From Humulus lupulus (lineage: Eukaryota; Streptophyta; Magnoliopsida; Rosales; Cannabaceae), in contig NC_084794.1 of the NCBI RefSeq assembly GCF_963169125.1, positions 75,551,665 to 75,615,664 of the forward strand: 64,000 nt of DNA, given 5' to 3'. The notes under the pieces are model-generated. The model was not told where the DNA came from. It made no database searches and saw nothing but the letters and a program-made list of their open reading frames with translations. Of this stretch, positions 32,120 through 44,459 are shown piece by piece (the stretch's first letter is position 1; each line of letters opens with the position of its first letter). The position numbers were made by a program, and so were the translations under genes.

Positions 32120-34897
32120 GAGTTCTGGAACTACCGAATGCTGAAAGAACTGGAGAAGGCCCTTGGAGTGGAGGCAACTCCAAGGTCTTTTACAACAGAC
32201 TCGTCCGGAAGGAAGAGAAAGCACACACCGGAGCGAGCATGTTCGGGGCCTGAAGCATAGGCCATATCAGTGCGGGAGCTACTCTCCCGCTCCACGACTA
32301 CTTCACGAACTTCCTAAAGTTTGTGGGGATCGCACCTTTCCAGCTTTTGCCCCAAGCATATAAGTTTCTTGTGAGATGGTGCTTATTCTACACTTCGAAG
32401 GAGATCCCAACACTTACCCCCGTGGAGGTGCTGTATTTTTACAAGCTGGAGCCGCAACTTAATGCTAAGGATAAGATGCAGGACGAGTTATATAGGCTGA
32501 AGGCTTGTGGCATTAGTCTGACTCCATTCAGCATGTGGAAACATCCCTCGGATGTCAAACATTACTAGTTCATGACATCCAGGTTTCTCCTCGAGAAGAA
32601 CCCCATTCTGGTGCTGGACTTTCAGCATGTGGGTAAGTCGTCCTTTTTCATTATTCATCTAGCCCTTTATTTAGTCTATTAGAAACTTACGTTCCTGTGA
32701 ACAGGTCCGTATGCTAAAACTCAGCTTAGTAAATCGATCCTAGATTGAAAGAAGTACTATGCCACTCTTAGTGTCGATGAGCTAGATGTGGGAGGCTACA
32801 TGACCACGGAGAACCTTTGGCTGGTAAAGTTGATTTCCACGAACCAGTCGATAGATGCCCCTAGCTTCCAGGGGTTACAATGCAAGAGGGCTCCTGTCTT
32901 GAGAGAGGAGCTGGCCCTTATTCATATTGAGGCATTGGAGGCCGCGATCAAGGCAGAAAAGGAGAATTAGAGAAAAGAATAGGCGGCCTTGCGAAGAGGG
33001 TCGCGTCCGAGGAGCTGGGTGCCCTTCTTAAGGGGAGGCAGCCCAACACTGGGACTCCAGGGACTAGCATTTCGAGGCAAGGAAAATTCCTCCGGTTTTA
33101 ACTTAAGCCCCTCATATTGAGGGATTAGTTAGGAATAGGCAACAATACCATGATTATTTGACCGGGACTGTTAGCAACGTTGGGCTTCCTTGCCCTGTTC
33201 CTATAGACACGCTGACCCTCATGTACTCATCCTTGTTCCTTCAATATGGTAGCTTTTTGGACCCAGATGACATGGGGGACCGAATTCATTCTTTTCCACT
33301 AAGAGAGTTAAGTCATGCCCATTCCATGGATGAGGGTTTGTCCTAGAGGACTTTAGACTTAATTGTTTCCTTTATTTTTTTTTGTCACCCCCATTCTTTT
33401 ACGTTACTGATCATTTTTCTTTTTATTCCCATTTTAGGTGACACGGACCTGTCAAACCCAATGGCCAAGATGAAAGAGATGATCGAGGCCAGAGCTGTTG
33501 CGGCCAAGGTTTCAGCAAAGAAAGCAGCCAAGGGTCTAGCTAGGAAGAATATAATCGAGATGATCCTCAGGGACTCACATCCGAACCTAGGAGCTTCAGA
33601 GGGAATTCAGGCTTCAGCATTGGTCCCGGGGCCATCGACTCAGTAGTGTCCAGTCCAGCCTGCTCCTCTCCAGGTCATTAATTTGGAGTAGGAACCTTCA
33701 AAAGGAGGTGGAGGGAGTAAGAGGAGAACAGACTCGGTCGTTGCGGAGTCCTCAAAGCGGGCCAAGATGAAATATTTCTCCCTAGCCGAGGAACACTCCT
33801 CTAGTGAAAGCGTCATCGTCACACAGGAGCTTCCGGAGGCTCCCGAGCTACCTATCAATCCGGCTCTTCCTGGGGAAGAGGACTTGATCCTCTAGGGGGA
33901 AAGGATGAAGATGGTGTCTCGAGTTTAGGACGAAGGGCGTGATAAGCAGGATGAGGTGGCCCAGGCTCTGGTCATTCGTGGGAAGGTAGAGTTTGCTGAT
34001 CGTCTGGAGGCCTTCGGCGCCCACAGCAGATCGTGGATCGGTTGGAAGCTGAGATTGGGTTCCGGCCTAAACTGGGGCAGGACACGGCCCTGCTTGCTGT
34101 GGACTTATTGGCCCAAGTGGGGAATACTATGTCCCTCCAACTCAAGCGTTATGCCACACTGGCCAACAGGGAAGCACTCTTCATCTCCCAAGCCATCTGT
34201 CATCAGGCCAATGTGGTAAGTCCTGTGTCTTTCCTAGTTTCCTTTCTTTATCAACCTGATTTTTTGTGTTATTTCTAACTCTTTTTTGTTCTAGGATGCG
34301 TTGTTGGCTCACAGGAACGCAGAGTTGGTGGCCAAGATGGCGATGAAGCTGGAGACGACCAAAATGGAACTGGAGGGGGCTATCAATCAGTGGGAGACTA
34401 CCAGGGAGGCCCTTGCTAGAGAAGCCGCCCCTGTTCAGACTAAACATGAGGATGCTCTGTCCAATAAGGATGATGAGCCCAAGAAAGTAGTGGAGTCCCT
34501 GGAGGCGGAGCTATCCCATGCTCATGGCTCGGAAGCTTCTACCAAAGCTCTCTTGGAGGCGGCCAAGGTCCACCTTTGTCAGGAGCAGGAAAAGGTTGCA
34601 TCTCTTAAGAGGCAAAACAAAACTCTGGAGGCCATGGCCCAATTGAAAATGAAGCAGAGCGAGGAGGTTCGCAAAGAGAAGGAACAGGGTGATGCATTGC
34701 TAGAGGCCACTTTTGGTGAGGTCCTTTACATGGCTTGGCTCCAAGATAAGAACATGAACCTCCTCCTCTATCCGGATCCGAATGCGAAGAGGGCCAAATT
34801 TGAGTCGAAGGAAAGAGAGGACGCAACGCTTCTTGCTGGGGATCGGCAGAGTGAGAATGCTCCGGACGTCCCCGATCAAAATAAAGCCCAGGCCTAA

Positions 34898-35105
34898 GCC
34901 TATGTATTTTAATTAGGACTTTCTTTTTTCTTCTTTCTGTTTTTGTAACTGTCTCATTTTTATGGATGCCAATGTGTCTAAGACAATTGCTTATTTGTTC
35001 GTATTGTTATTATATTGGTTTTTCTCTGCACAATGATTCTTGCTTTATGTTCATTTATTTTCCCTCTGAATTTCACTAAGTGTTTCACCATGCTGCATGA
35101 GTCTG
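34898..35105. other. Downstream of Gypsy-1 antisense ORF
   Basis: T-rich 3' UTR-like sequence after the TAA at 34895. No gene. Confidence 0.4.
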
Positions 35106-35109
35106 GGTT

Positions 35110-35600
35110 GAATATGGAGTCCTGGTTCCAATGGCCAAGGCCATTAAGGGAAATATTGTAGAAGGTAATTTACTTGTCTTGAGATCCGAGTTCAGGTCTC
35201 GACGGCCTGGGCTGTCTTGGACTTACCAAATATAACTTAATTGATTTATCCTAACTTTATGGTTCAGGTTCCAACGGCCTAGGCCGTTATGAAATTTTTA
35301 GATATGACAGCTAACAAACTTACTCTGAACCCGATGTTCAGGTTCCAACATCCTGGACCGTTAAGGGTTATTAACTATTGTCTGATTGATCTATCCTGAA
35401 TCTAATGTTCAGGTTTTAACGGTCTGGACCATTAAAAATATGACTTAGGTAGAACTTAGCTGATTAAATTATCTCAACCCTGGGGTTCAAGTTCCAATGG
35501 CCTAGACCGTTTACATGACCAAATTCAATCAATCTATGCCTAAGATTCAAGTTCCAATAGTTATGGATCGTTAAGGAAAACATGAAGAGGGATTGGACTA
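35110..35600. repeat. Tandem repeat (about 60-76 bp, about 7 units) between Gypsy-1 aORF and integrase
   Basis: The core GGTTCAGGTTCCAACGGCCT-AGGCCGTTA recurs at about 35126, 35197, 35269, 35343, 35414, 35491 and 35552. Each core contains a GGCC..GGCC palindrome. The units are heavily diverged. The position matches the 121-bp array of Gypsy-2. Confidence 0.75.
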
Positions 35601-35639
35601 TCCTGGACCACGTTAGGTTTGGACCAATCTCTTGGGAGT

Positions 35640-35860
35640 TGGATTTTGAACCCCCCAGATAACGTGGGTCTGGGATAAGACCAGGCTTTGAGCCTTGCAT
35701 CCTATTCTGGTTTAACCCCCCGGATCACACGGATCCTAGTTGGGACTGAGCTTTGAGCCTTGCATCCTATTTTGTTAGGAGTTAGGTTTTACACCCTAGT
35801 CTATGCGAGTCTAGATCAGGACTAAGCTCTGAGCTTTGCATCCTTCTTTGATTTTAATCC
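35640..35860. repeat. Second tandem repeat (about 70 bp, 3 units) in Gypsy-1
   Basis: Units contain a TTTGAACCCCCCAGAT-type start and the end GCTTTGAGCCTTGCATCCT, near 35650, 35710 and 35780, with a weak fourth to about 35845. Confidence 0.65.
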
Positions 35861-36069
35861 TAGATCTATATAGATGGTCTTACCCCCCAAGTGATCAAAG
35901 AGTGTAGTCTTGGGTCACTTGTTCGTGGAAAAATTAAAGACAGATGTGAACTTTTTTCTTTTTTTTACAACATTTCTTATGGTGTTTTGTCCACACCATT
36001 TTCATTAAAATGATATGGCCCTGGGGAATACATTGATTGAAATTAAAAGTTGTAGAAAGAGCAGAATTA

Positions 36070-37310
36070 GATCCTCCCAACTATTGATAGTACTGGCAGA
36101 GGTGTTCTATGTTCTAGGTCCTTGGGACCTCTGTTCCGTCTAGCTGCTTCAAACGATATGTTCCCGGGCATACTTCATTTAGGATCTCATTGGGTCCTTC
36201 ACAGTTTTGTCCCATAACCCCGACTCCCAGATCTTGAGATGCAGGGAAGACTCTTCGCAGGACTAGATCATCGATTCTGAACCTTCGACTCTTAACTTTT
36301 GAGTTGAAGTGTCTTGCGATCTTTCCCTGATACATCTTTAGCTGCACTTGTGATCTCTTCAATGAGATCCATGGATTCTTGGAGTAAGGCATGGTTCTAG
36401 ACGGGATCATATGTATCTCGTCTATGAGATGGGACCACCGTTTCTACTAGGATGACCGATTCGCATCCGTACACCATTGAATAGGGAGTATATCAGGTAG
36501 ACGTTCTTTCTATGGTCCGGTACGCCCATAGGACGCGGGGCAACTCTTTCAGCCACTTGCTCTTTCAAGTTTGTAGCTTTTTCTTCAATGTCCCCTTCAA
36601 AATCTTATTCGCGGCCTTTGTTTGCCTGATTGCTTGAGGCCTTGCAATTACGGAGAAGCTTTTGATGATGCCATGTCTTTCACAGAAGTGGGTGAACTGG
36701 ATGCTATCAAATTGCTTCTCGTTATCGAACACGATTTTGTGAGGGAGGTCGTATCGGCACACAATGTTGTTGATGATGTATTCTAGGGCCTTTTTGGAGG
36801 TGATGGTGCTCATAGGTTCTGCCTCGACCCATTTGTTATAGTAGTCGACGGCTACGATAGCGTATTTTACTCCGCCCTTCCCAGTCATGAGGGATCCTAC
36901 CAAATCGATTCCCCAAACTAGAAAAGGCCAGGGACTGGTCATTAGGGTTATCTCCGTTGAAGGGGCTTGCGAGATCTTCGCGTACCATTGGCATTGTTCA
37001 CATTTGTGGATGTAATCTACACAATCCTTCTTCATTGTTGGAAAGAAATATCCTTGCCTGAGGATCTTCTTGGACAAGTTGAGTCCGATTGTGTGATCTC
37101 CACAAAAGCCTTCATGCACTTCATGCATGATTCGCTCATTTTGGTCCCAGATACGCATATGAGATAGGGCATGGACAACCCCCTGCGATAGAGTTTGCCA
37201 TCCATCATGATGTATCTGGGAACCTTGTATTGAAGTTTTCTTGTGGCAGCCCTGTCCGCAGGCAATTCCTCGTGGTTAGGTGCTGGATGAGAGGGTCGAT
37301 CCAAGACGTA
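36070..37310 (-). pseudogene. Gypsy-1 integrase, pseudogene
   Basis: Minus-strand integrase of the Tat lineage. The zinc-binding HHCC region includes HEVHEGFCGDHT and CEQCQW. The core has WGIDLVGSL (first Asp), IVFDNEKQF (second Asp) and RQTKAANKIL, where the catalytic glutamate of the usual QTEAANK is lysine. The C-terminus has DLVLRRVF and EVPRTW. Integrase inserts the element cDNA into chromosomes. Several frameshifts (for example between 37032 and 37158) and the Glu-to-Lys change make it inactive. Confidence 0.8.
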
Positions 37311-37449
37311 AAGTAATCGATGGCATTGATGATTGCGGGGGCTTGAATACTGGGGGCGGGTAGATGGTCTATCAGGAATACCCCAAAGAGTTCCACTTCA
37401 ACATTCGTGGCTAATTTTTCCAATGAGTTTGCGAACACATTCTGTTCCC

Positions 37450-37845
37450 TTGGGATTTGGCGGATGGAGTATCTCTTGAAAGACTAGAGTAACTCTCGGG
37501 TTAGCGCTATGTAGACGTCCATCTTCTCCCCCTTTGTTTGGTATTCCCTCAAAATTTTCCTGACCACCAATTGGGAGTCGCTATGGACTTCAATATTTGC
37601 TACACGTACATCCCGGGCCAAGCATAATCCAACCAGGATGGCCTCGTGCTCCGCCTCATTGTTTGACGCCTCGAACTGGAAGCGTAGGGAACTTTGCAAC
37701 TAGTGACCTTGAGGCGATGTCAAGATGATCCCAGCTCTAACCCCATTTTCATTGAAGGCTCAATCTACAAAGATCTTCCACAAGGGAATTATGGGATCGA
37801 CGAGTTCTTCATCTTCAGTTATCTCGGTGCATTCTAAGATGAAGT
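37450..37845 (-). pseudogene. Gypsy-1 additional RNase H (aRNase H), pseudogene
   Basis: The minus strand encodes FILECTEITEDEE, LWKIFVD, then an FEASNNEAEHEAILVGL block and IEVHSDSQLVV, typical of the second, archaeal-like RNase H of Tat-type Gypsy elements, which lies between the RT-linked RNase H and integrase. A stop follows IFVD, where the catalytic stretch normally reads VDGA, and another lies before LQSSLRF. The coding sequence is interrupted upstream, at FILEC, by the solo LTR at 37846. Confidence 0.8.
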
Positions 37846-38654
37846 TGTTGGGATTAGTGCCCTTAAAGCAACTGTAGTTGACAAATATTTTAAATGAAAT
37901 AAATAATTGAATTGACTTATTATATATATATAGACTATGTATGATATTATATGATAATATAAAGTAAACATCAGAAAATTCCAAAGTTCATATAGTTGTG
38001 GAATCTGTAGATTAAAAACTGCTAGTACTGTCCACTAGTATTATGAATACATGTGACCTAGATTCATGTTACTAGTGTAGTAGGACACTTTAGTGAAGGT
38101 ACTTTATATATAGTGATATATAGAACCAGACCAAATGTGATTTGTTAATACTTGTTTAAACATTGTTTCGTAGTATTAATCATATACATCAAACGATGAT
38201 CATATACACGATGATCTTAATCCTGAGGTTGCTATGGACTCCAATATATGTTAATGTATGAGCGCTCACGTCGCAAATTTGTTGTGACACAACTTGTTAT
38301 ATTATTTTATAATATAATGTAATATTATATTATAATATAATGATTTAGATTAAATAAATGTGACAAAGAGTGTCACATATTGTAACATATAATAGATAGT
38401 TACAATATTTAGATATATGAGATATATCCAAATAATGTAACATATTTGGTGTTACAAATTTGTAACTTCCAAATATTGCCCTTTATTGTGTAAATTTGTT
38501 GTTACACAATATTGAGATGAATTTCATAAAACCATATGTGAAATGGTTGTTAGAGATATGATTTTAACCCCAATAATGTGTTTTGGGAGTTACAAAATCA
38601 TTTGGGAGGGTTTGGAACCGTTTGGAAAAACAACACATTTTTAAGTGCTGAAAT

Positions 38655-38735
38655 TGGTCGATGGTCGCAGCCTGTGGGACAGATACTAGTGGCCACGTCC
38701 ACTAATGTCTTTGGTCACGGCCACAGGCCAAAAAC
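38655..38735. repeat. GC-rich GGCCACGGCC array in Copia-B 5' LTR
   Basis: About three degenerate copies of GGCC(G/A)CGGCC in an otherwise AT-rich LTR, with several CpG to TpG/CpA-type differences from the 3' LTR copy (54945-55035). The array is about 160-240 bases upstream of the TATA box. Confidence 0.75.
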
Positions 38736-38891
38736 TGACCAATTTTTCAATTTTTACAATCTTTGTTGAACGGCTCAAAAAACCCAAATAACTCCCAAAT
38801 CTCATTTTTAATTCCATATTAATACAATTAAACATTGGTAACAGCCATGGGGGTTGGTGGAATTTGAAATTCAAAGGGTGTCTCTAAACTC

Positions 38892-38899
38892 TATAAATA
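38892..38899 (+). promoter_or_regulatory. TATA box of Copia-B 5' LTR
   Basis: TATAAATA in CTCTATAAATAGGAG, conserved at 55197 (3' LTR) and 63733 (Copia-C). Confidence 0.65.
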
Positions 38900-39483
38900 G
38901 GAGCCTATAGCTCACTTGTAAGACACTACAACATTTTCTATCCATTAGAACACTTGGCTAGAAACATCTTGAGGCTTGATTATTCCAGAAAGCATTTCCA
39001 ATATCTGTGAGAGATCCCTTAGTGCTTGAGTTAGGGGAAATAAGCTTTTGGACAAAGGTTTCAAACCTTGTTCAAGTTGGTGATCCCCAACACTCTTCAC
39101 TTTGATTGTGTGAGTGTGAGTTCTTAGTTCATTGATCTTATTCTTGTTCTTTTATTCTATTGCTTTTCATTTTTTCTATTATTCTATATTTACTCTTTTA
39201 TATGTATCTTTTGTTTTCGAGTTGTAATCTCATCTATATCTTTCATTCTACTACTTCTAGTTTATTTGTATCCTTTTGTCTTAGAGTTGTATCTTCTATT
39301 TCTATCATCTTCTACCTCTTTCTCTATATTTATATGTAATTTTTGTCATAGAGTTGTAACACTTTTTAATCAATAATATTTATTTGTAATATTTAGTTTA
39401 GAGTTGTAATTATCTTACCTATTTCCATTGAGGCAAATACATATTTCTCTAACATTCAAAAGCTTATTCCTTTGTTTGTTTCA

Positions 39484-40362
39484 ATGGAAGGTGAGACCAT
39501 CAAAATCATGAATCAAGACCTAGTGAGGCTGGATAGGTTTGATGGATCCAATTTCACTAGGTGGCAAGACAAGGTGAGATTCCTTTTGACCACTCAAAAT
39601 CGCCTACATTCTAGAATCCACTCTAGAACTTCTCCCAACGCATCCGACAAGGACACTCCCGAGGAGGAGGAGAAGAGGAAGAGGGAGGAGGACAATCTCC
39701 TTTGTAGGGGTCATATCCTCAATGCCTTTTCCGATAGGCTCTATGACCTCTACACCGAAACCAAATCGTCCAAGGAGATATGGGATGCACTGGAGAAAAA
39801 GCTTAAGGCGGAAGAGGAAGGTACCAAAAAGTTGTTGATATCTCAATACTTCAATTTCAAATTTTTTGGTGATAAACCTATTCTTCCTCAAATTCATGAA
39901 TTGCAAATAATTGTTAACAAACTGAAATTTTTAAAGATTGAGCTTCCCGATGCCTTTCAAGTTGGTGCTATAGTGGCTAAATTACCACCAACTTGGAAGA
40001 GCTATAGGAAAAGAATCCTACATAAAAATGAGGATTATTCTTTGGAGGAGATCCAAAAGCATATTCAAATCGAAGAGGAATCGATATGTAGAGATAAAAT
40101 TGTGGAGGGGTCTAAAGGAGAGACTTCCAAAGCAAATGCGGTGTCACAACCAAAACATCCCAAAAACAAAGGGAAAAAGGGTAACGAGAAACCTTTGGGT
40201 CCAAAAACCAACCCAAACAAGTTTAAAGGCGAGAAAGGTCCTTGCTTTGTGTGTGGAAAAAAGGGTCACTATGCTAGAGAGTGTAGGCATAGAAAAGACC
40301 AACAAGGAACTAAGGTGAACGCAACTCAAGAGGAAAACATAGTTCCTCCCTTAGTGAGGTGA
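39484..40362 (+). CDS. gag: Copia-B Gag
   Basis: The open frame is about 292 residues from the ATG at 39484 (an in-frame ATG also exists at 39472; MEGE is the more usual Copia start). It has the Copia Gag core (RFDGSNFTRWQDKVRFLL, KEIWDALEKKL, LPPTWKSYRKRI) and a zinc knuckle, CFVCGKKGHYARECRHRK (CX2CX4HX4C), near the C-terminus. Gag forms the cytoplasmic virus-like particle that packages element RNA. The frame ends at a TGA (40360) just where the protease frame (-SSLSEVNAVQGKVKG) continues, so a one-base frameshift near 40345 separates it from pol. Confidence 0.85.
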   Translation: MEGETIKIMNQDLVRLDRFDGSNFTRWQDKVRFLLTTQNRLHSRIHSRTSPNASDKDTPEEEEKRKREEDNLLCRGHILNAFSDRLYDLYTETKSSKEIWDALEKKLKAEEEGTKKLLISQYFNFKFFGDKPILPQIHELQIIVNKLKFLKIELPDAFQVGAIVAKLPPTWKSYRKRILHKNEDYSLEEIQKHIQIEEESICRDKIVEGSKGETSKANAVSQPKHPKNKGKKGNEKPLGPKTNPNKFKGEKGPCFVCGKKGHYARECRHRKDQQGTKVNATQEENIVPPLVR

Positions 40363-42442
40363 ATGCGGTCCAAGGCAAGGTGAAAGGGTGGTGGTATGAT
40401 ACATGTGTCACCATCCATGTCACCTATGACAAATCATTGTTCAAGACCTTTGAAGAGTCAAAGGGCAACCATGAGATACAAATGGGCAATGAGGGCAAAT
40501 CCAACTTGGAAAATGTACTATTGAAGTCTACTTCACCTTCGGCAAGAAAGTTACATTAGTGAATGTACTTTATCTTCCTGAAATGAGTAGAAACTTGGTA
40601 AGTGGTGATTTGCTTGGCAAGCCCGGCATTAAAGCTATTTTTGAGTCCGGAAAACTTATACTTACCAAATCAAATGTATTCTTGGGAAAAGGGTACTCTT
40701 GTGAGGGAATGGTTAAATTGTGCACCAATGATGTAACTTTCAATGTTATCAATAAAAATGCTAATTTCGCCTATATTGTTGAGTATGATTCTTTATTTTT
40801 GTGGCATCTTAGACTATCGCATATAGGTTTTTCAACCATGAAAAGAGTAGTAAAATGTGGTATGATTGCATGCAATATTAAAAACTATGGTAAATGTGAA
40901 ACATGTGTTAAGGCAAAAATGATTAAGAAACCATTTCCTAGTGTAGAAAGATCATCTAATTTACTAGATTTAATCCATAGTGATCTTTGTGAATTAAATG
41001 GTGTTTTAACTAGAGGTGGTAAAAGGTATTTTCTTACTTTTATAGATAATTTTAGTAGATATACCTATGTGTTCCTTTTAAAGCATAAAGATGAAACTTT
41101 TGATGCTTTTAAATTGTATAAATTAAAAGTTGAAAATCAACTAAATAAAAAAATTAAGGTGCTAAGAAGTGATAGATGAGGAGAGTACTTCTCTAATGAA
41201 TTCAATACATTTTGTGAAGAAAATGGTATAATTCATGAGTGCACTGCACCTTATACACCACAACACAATGGTGTTGCCGAAAGGAAAAATAGGACATATC
41301 TAGAGATGATAAATTCTATGTTGGTGTTTTCTAAGTTGAACTTCAACTTATGGGGTGAAGCGCTTTTAACTGCTTGTCACATTCTTAATTGAATACCAAT
41401 GAAGAAAAATGAGATATCTCCATATGAGTTATGGAAAGGAAGAAAACCCAACATAGGGTACTTCAAAGTATGGGGGTGTCTTGCATATTGCAAGAAAAAT
41501 GAACCTAATATAACAAAGTTAGGTTCAAGAGCCATAAAGTGTGCTTTTGTTGGTTATGCCAACAATAGTAAAGCTTATAGGCTATTAGACTTATAGTCTA
41601 ATATTGTGATTGAATCTAGAGAAGTTGAATTTTTTGAGAATATGTTATGTGACAACAATTCTTAAGCTTCAACATCTCTAAAGGAGAATTTGTTATATGA
41701 GAACAATTCTCAAGCTTCTACATCCAAAGTTGATTCTCAAGAGGAGAATTCTCAAAATGATGTAAATCAACCCTTTGAACCTAGAAGAAGTCAAAGGCTT
41801 AAAAATCATAAAAGTCTAATAGTGGATGAGATAGATTCTCAACGAATTTCATTCTACATGGTAGAAGGAAATAGAGAGGAAGTTATTAGGAAAATTCCTA
41901 TTGTACTTCCCATTGAGGATGATCCTAAGACTTATAGAGAAGCTATGCAATCGAGAGATAGTGCATTTTGGAAAGAAGCCATCAATGATGAGATGGATTC
42001 CATTATTTCCAATAACACTTGGGAATTGGTAGACCTCCCACTGGGGTCTAAGCCAATTAGGTGTAAGTGGGTATTTAGGAGAAAATACCGCACTGACGGC
42101 ACTATCCAAACCTTTAAAGCTAGATTAGTAGCTAAAGGGTTTAGGCAAAAAGATGGTATCGATTATTTCGATACTTATGCACCTGTTGCAAGAAAAACTT
42201 CTATAAGAATTTTGTTCACTTTAGCTTCTATACATAACTTGTATGTTCATCAAATGGATGTCAAAACAACATTCCTTAATGGTGACCTCAATGAGGAGGT
42301 CTATATGGAACAACCTCGAGGTTTTGTCCTACCAAAATATGAACATAAAGTTTGTAGACTTGTAAAATCCTTATATGGATTGAAACAAGCTCCTAAGAAA
42401 TGGCATGAGAAATTTGCTCAAGCCATCATGTCTAATGGGTTT

Positions 42443-43221
42443 TGTTGACGCGGTTCTTCGCCAACAGATAACTATACGAATAAACGGGATGGATTAGTGC
42501 TAAATAGTGAACCGTAATATGAAAATATTTAAATTCCAAACTGACGAAATTAGTATTGTGGGAAGATTATCACTCCTTTCTTTTTAGGTGGTTCGAAGGT
42601 TAAAATCCCTCTAGTACACTAGTCAATATTATTGATCTCTCTTGTGTATTCCTTACAGAGTGTTTCTTTACAATCAGAAAAGCCAACCCCTTGCAACGCC
42701 TAGGGTCTCGGTATTTATAGGGAGAGGCTATCTGGGTGTTGGTAAAGGGGGTCATCCCGTGACCTTCTTACCCATCATGTCATCTCTGTGACACTTATGA
42801 TTAATTCCTAAAACCTGACAATGAGGTGTTGTCTAATCAATAGGTAAGGGGAGATAATGGACCGCATGGCCCAAACTAGACATGGGGTGCCTGAACACGC
42901 ACGTTTATGCTGCGTGTCCGAGAATTCAGGAATGGAATTGACACGTGATGTCTGATATGTGCACATTTACATTGCGTGGTTGACTTTAAAAATAGTCGGG
43001 GATGCCAGATCTATGCCGCACCTCGAGCTTGATGTAACGCCAGCTCGTGATATCCATACTGCTGACTCGTTGCCTTCGAGTATACTGCTAACTCTTTGAT
43101 CAACTCGGCCTAAAGAGGTGGAGACTCGTAACAGCAGCTCTGGGTGGATGGTTTACACGTGGCGGATTGAATTATGCCCTTTTCCAGCTCACTAATAACT
43201 CGTGGATATTTAGGGCGTACA
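42443..43221 (-). repeat. Gypsy-2 3' LTR
   Basis: On the plus strand it starts TGTTGACGCGG and ends GGGCGTACA; the matching LTR is 52150-52927. The adjacent internal sequence at 43222-43235 is, on the minus strand, GCTTGGGGGCAAA, a good polypurine tract next to the LTR start. Confidence 0.9.
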
Positions 43222-43499
43222 TTTGCCCCCAAGCCCTTGCTCGTGACACATGATGTCATCTGTGGCCACAGCGGGGGATTTTAGGTTTCTTTTTCGACTC
43301 TTCATGTCTCTTCCATTGCGCTGGTATCGGACACATGGAGCTCCGTGGTTGGCAACGGTTCAGCTTCCAAGAATCGCATTAAATGGCCTAGCCTATCTTC
43401 GTCTTTCGAGTTGTGACTCTCGTATCTCGCATTAAGGCGATCGAACGGTCCTCGCTCCTTTTCCCTTTACGTATATATAAGGTTGGCCACCTTTCGCAT

Positions 43500-43945
43500 G
43501 AGCCACCCTTTATTTGAAAAAAATTTCCTCATCTTCTCTCTTCTTTAGCCTCAGAAGTCTTTCTCCTTCCGGCTATTGTCCCAGAGGTCTCTACGCTCCA
43601 GACACAAGGGTTTCTTTGTGACTCCGATTCCTACGCTTCTTGCAATTTTCACAAGACAAAAACACTGTAAGTCCTCTGCCTATTGTACATTTAGATGTCT
43701 CCTTTTTTCTTGTTAGGTAAACTTCTTTCTTAGCCGTACGCTGTAGGTTGTTTTTCTTTTTGGCTAGTGTTTTGTGCACAGGCTTTTACCCTAGGGGTAT
43801 TGATCATATGAGAGTATGTTTAGGAATGTGACGTATTGGACAAGATGATTCCGAGGTAACCTTTCTGGGTAGCTTTTGGAATGCCTGTTTGGAGAGGGGA
43901 ATGCGATAGGTTTCTGGGGTGCAAAACCGGGTAGCTTAGGGGTCA
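43500..43945 (+). other. Leader of Gypsy-2 antisense ORF
   Basis: A C/T-rich stretch (43520-43660) is followed by a donor-like ACTGTAAGTCC (43665) and intron-like sequence. This suggests a 5' UTR with an intron for the plus-strand antisense ORF, with an acceptor near 44450 (TTCGTTAG). Confidence 0.4.
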
Positions 43946-44262
43946 CACTTCACAGGCGGTATGTACCAGGACTTGAGAGCTTTATATTGGTGGTCAGGCA
44001 TGAAGAGGGATGTGGTGGATTATGTGGCTAAGTGCTTAACTTGTCAGCAGGTTAAGGCTGAGCACTAGAGGTCAGCGGGGTTATTGCAGCCTTTGGGGAT
44101 CCCAGAGTGGAAGTGGGAAGATATTACTATGGATTTCGTAGTTGGTTAACCGAGAACTGTGGGACAGCATGACTCAGTTTGGGTGATTGTGGATAGGTAT
44201 ACCAAGTCCGCCCACTTTTTGTCTATTAAAACAACTTATACTGTGGAGCAGTACACTGACCC
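43946..44262 (+). pseudogene. Fragment of a chromovirus-type Gypsy integrase
   Basis: The plus strand encodes [54 protein letters not shown] and VIVDRYTKSAHFL. This is the zinc-binding region and start of the catalytic core of Tekay/Del-like chromovirus integrases, a lineage different from the Tat-type host element. Two in-frame stops are present (after KAEH and VVG). It lies in the leader of the Gypsy-2 antisense ORF and probably came by recombination or template switching. Confidence 0.8.
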
Positions 44263-44459
44263 TCCTGACACATGGATCCCGAGCAATGGGGGACTCGTTG
44301 GGAACATAGGCGCGTGTTCATAGAATCGCGTGGCCTCACGCACCGTGGGCTGAGGTTACCTCCACCCGTGTATGAAAATCATTTATCGCGCTAGATTCCC
44401 TTTCCTATTTTTAGGTCGCCTATCTAAACTTTCTTCATCTTTGTTCGTTAGGCGACCAG

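Larger units (their letters stand above)
22950..34897 (+). pseudogene. Gypsy-1 antisense ORF (Transposase_28-like), split by CACTA-4
   Basis: Likely exons: 22950-23065 joined across CACTA-4 to 32120-32632, then 32704-33345, about 33437-34215 and 34295-34897. The block LPLHDYFTNFLKFVGIAPFQ (frame from about 32282) matches the Gypsy-2 and Gypsy-3 antisense ORFs and resembles the plant 'putative gypsy type transposon' family (Pfam Transposase_28). The last exon encodes a long charged coiled coil (LAHRNAELVAKMAM onward) ending KAQA. Its function is unknown; nucleic-acid binding or a Gag-like role has been suggested for such extra ORFs. Stops after MGRDITL, in CSGPEA-stop and after VKHY show it is dead. 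CACTA-4 removed continuity at codon level with a clean GAG duplication. Confidence 0.65.
38295..39454 (+). repeat. Copia-B 5' LTR
   Basis: It starts TGTTATATTATTTTATAATA and ends TTTCTCTAACA, 1160 bases. It matches 54573-55759 nearly throughout, with scattered substitutions, an AT-repeat difference near 38325 and one missing GC-rich repeat unit near 38665. A TATA box lies at 38892. Confidence 0.9.
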
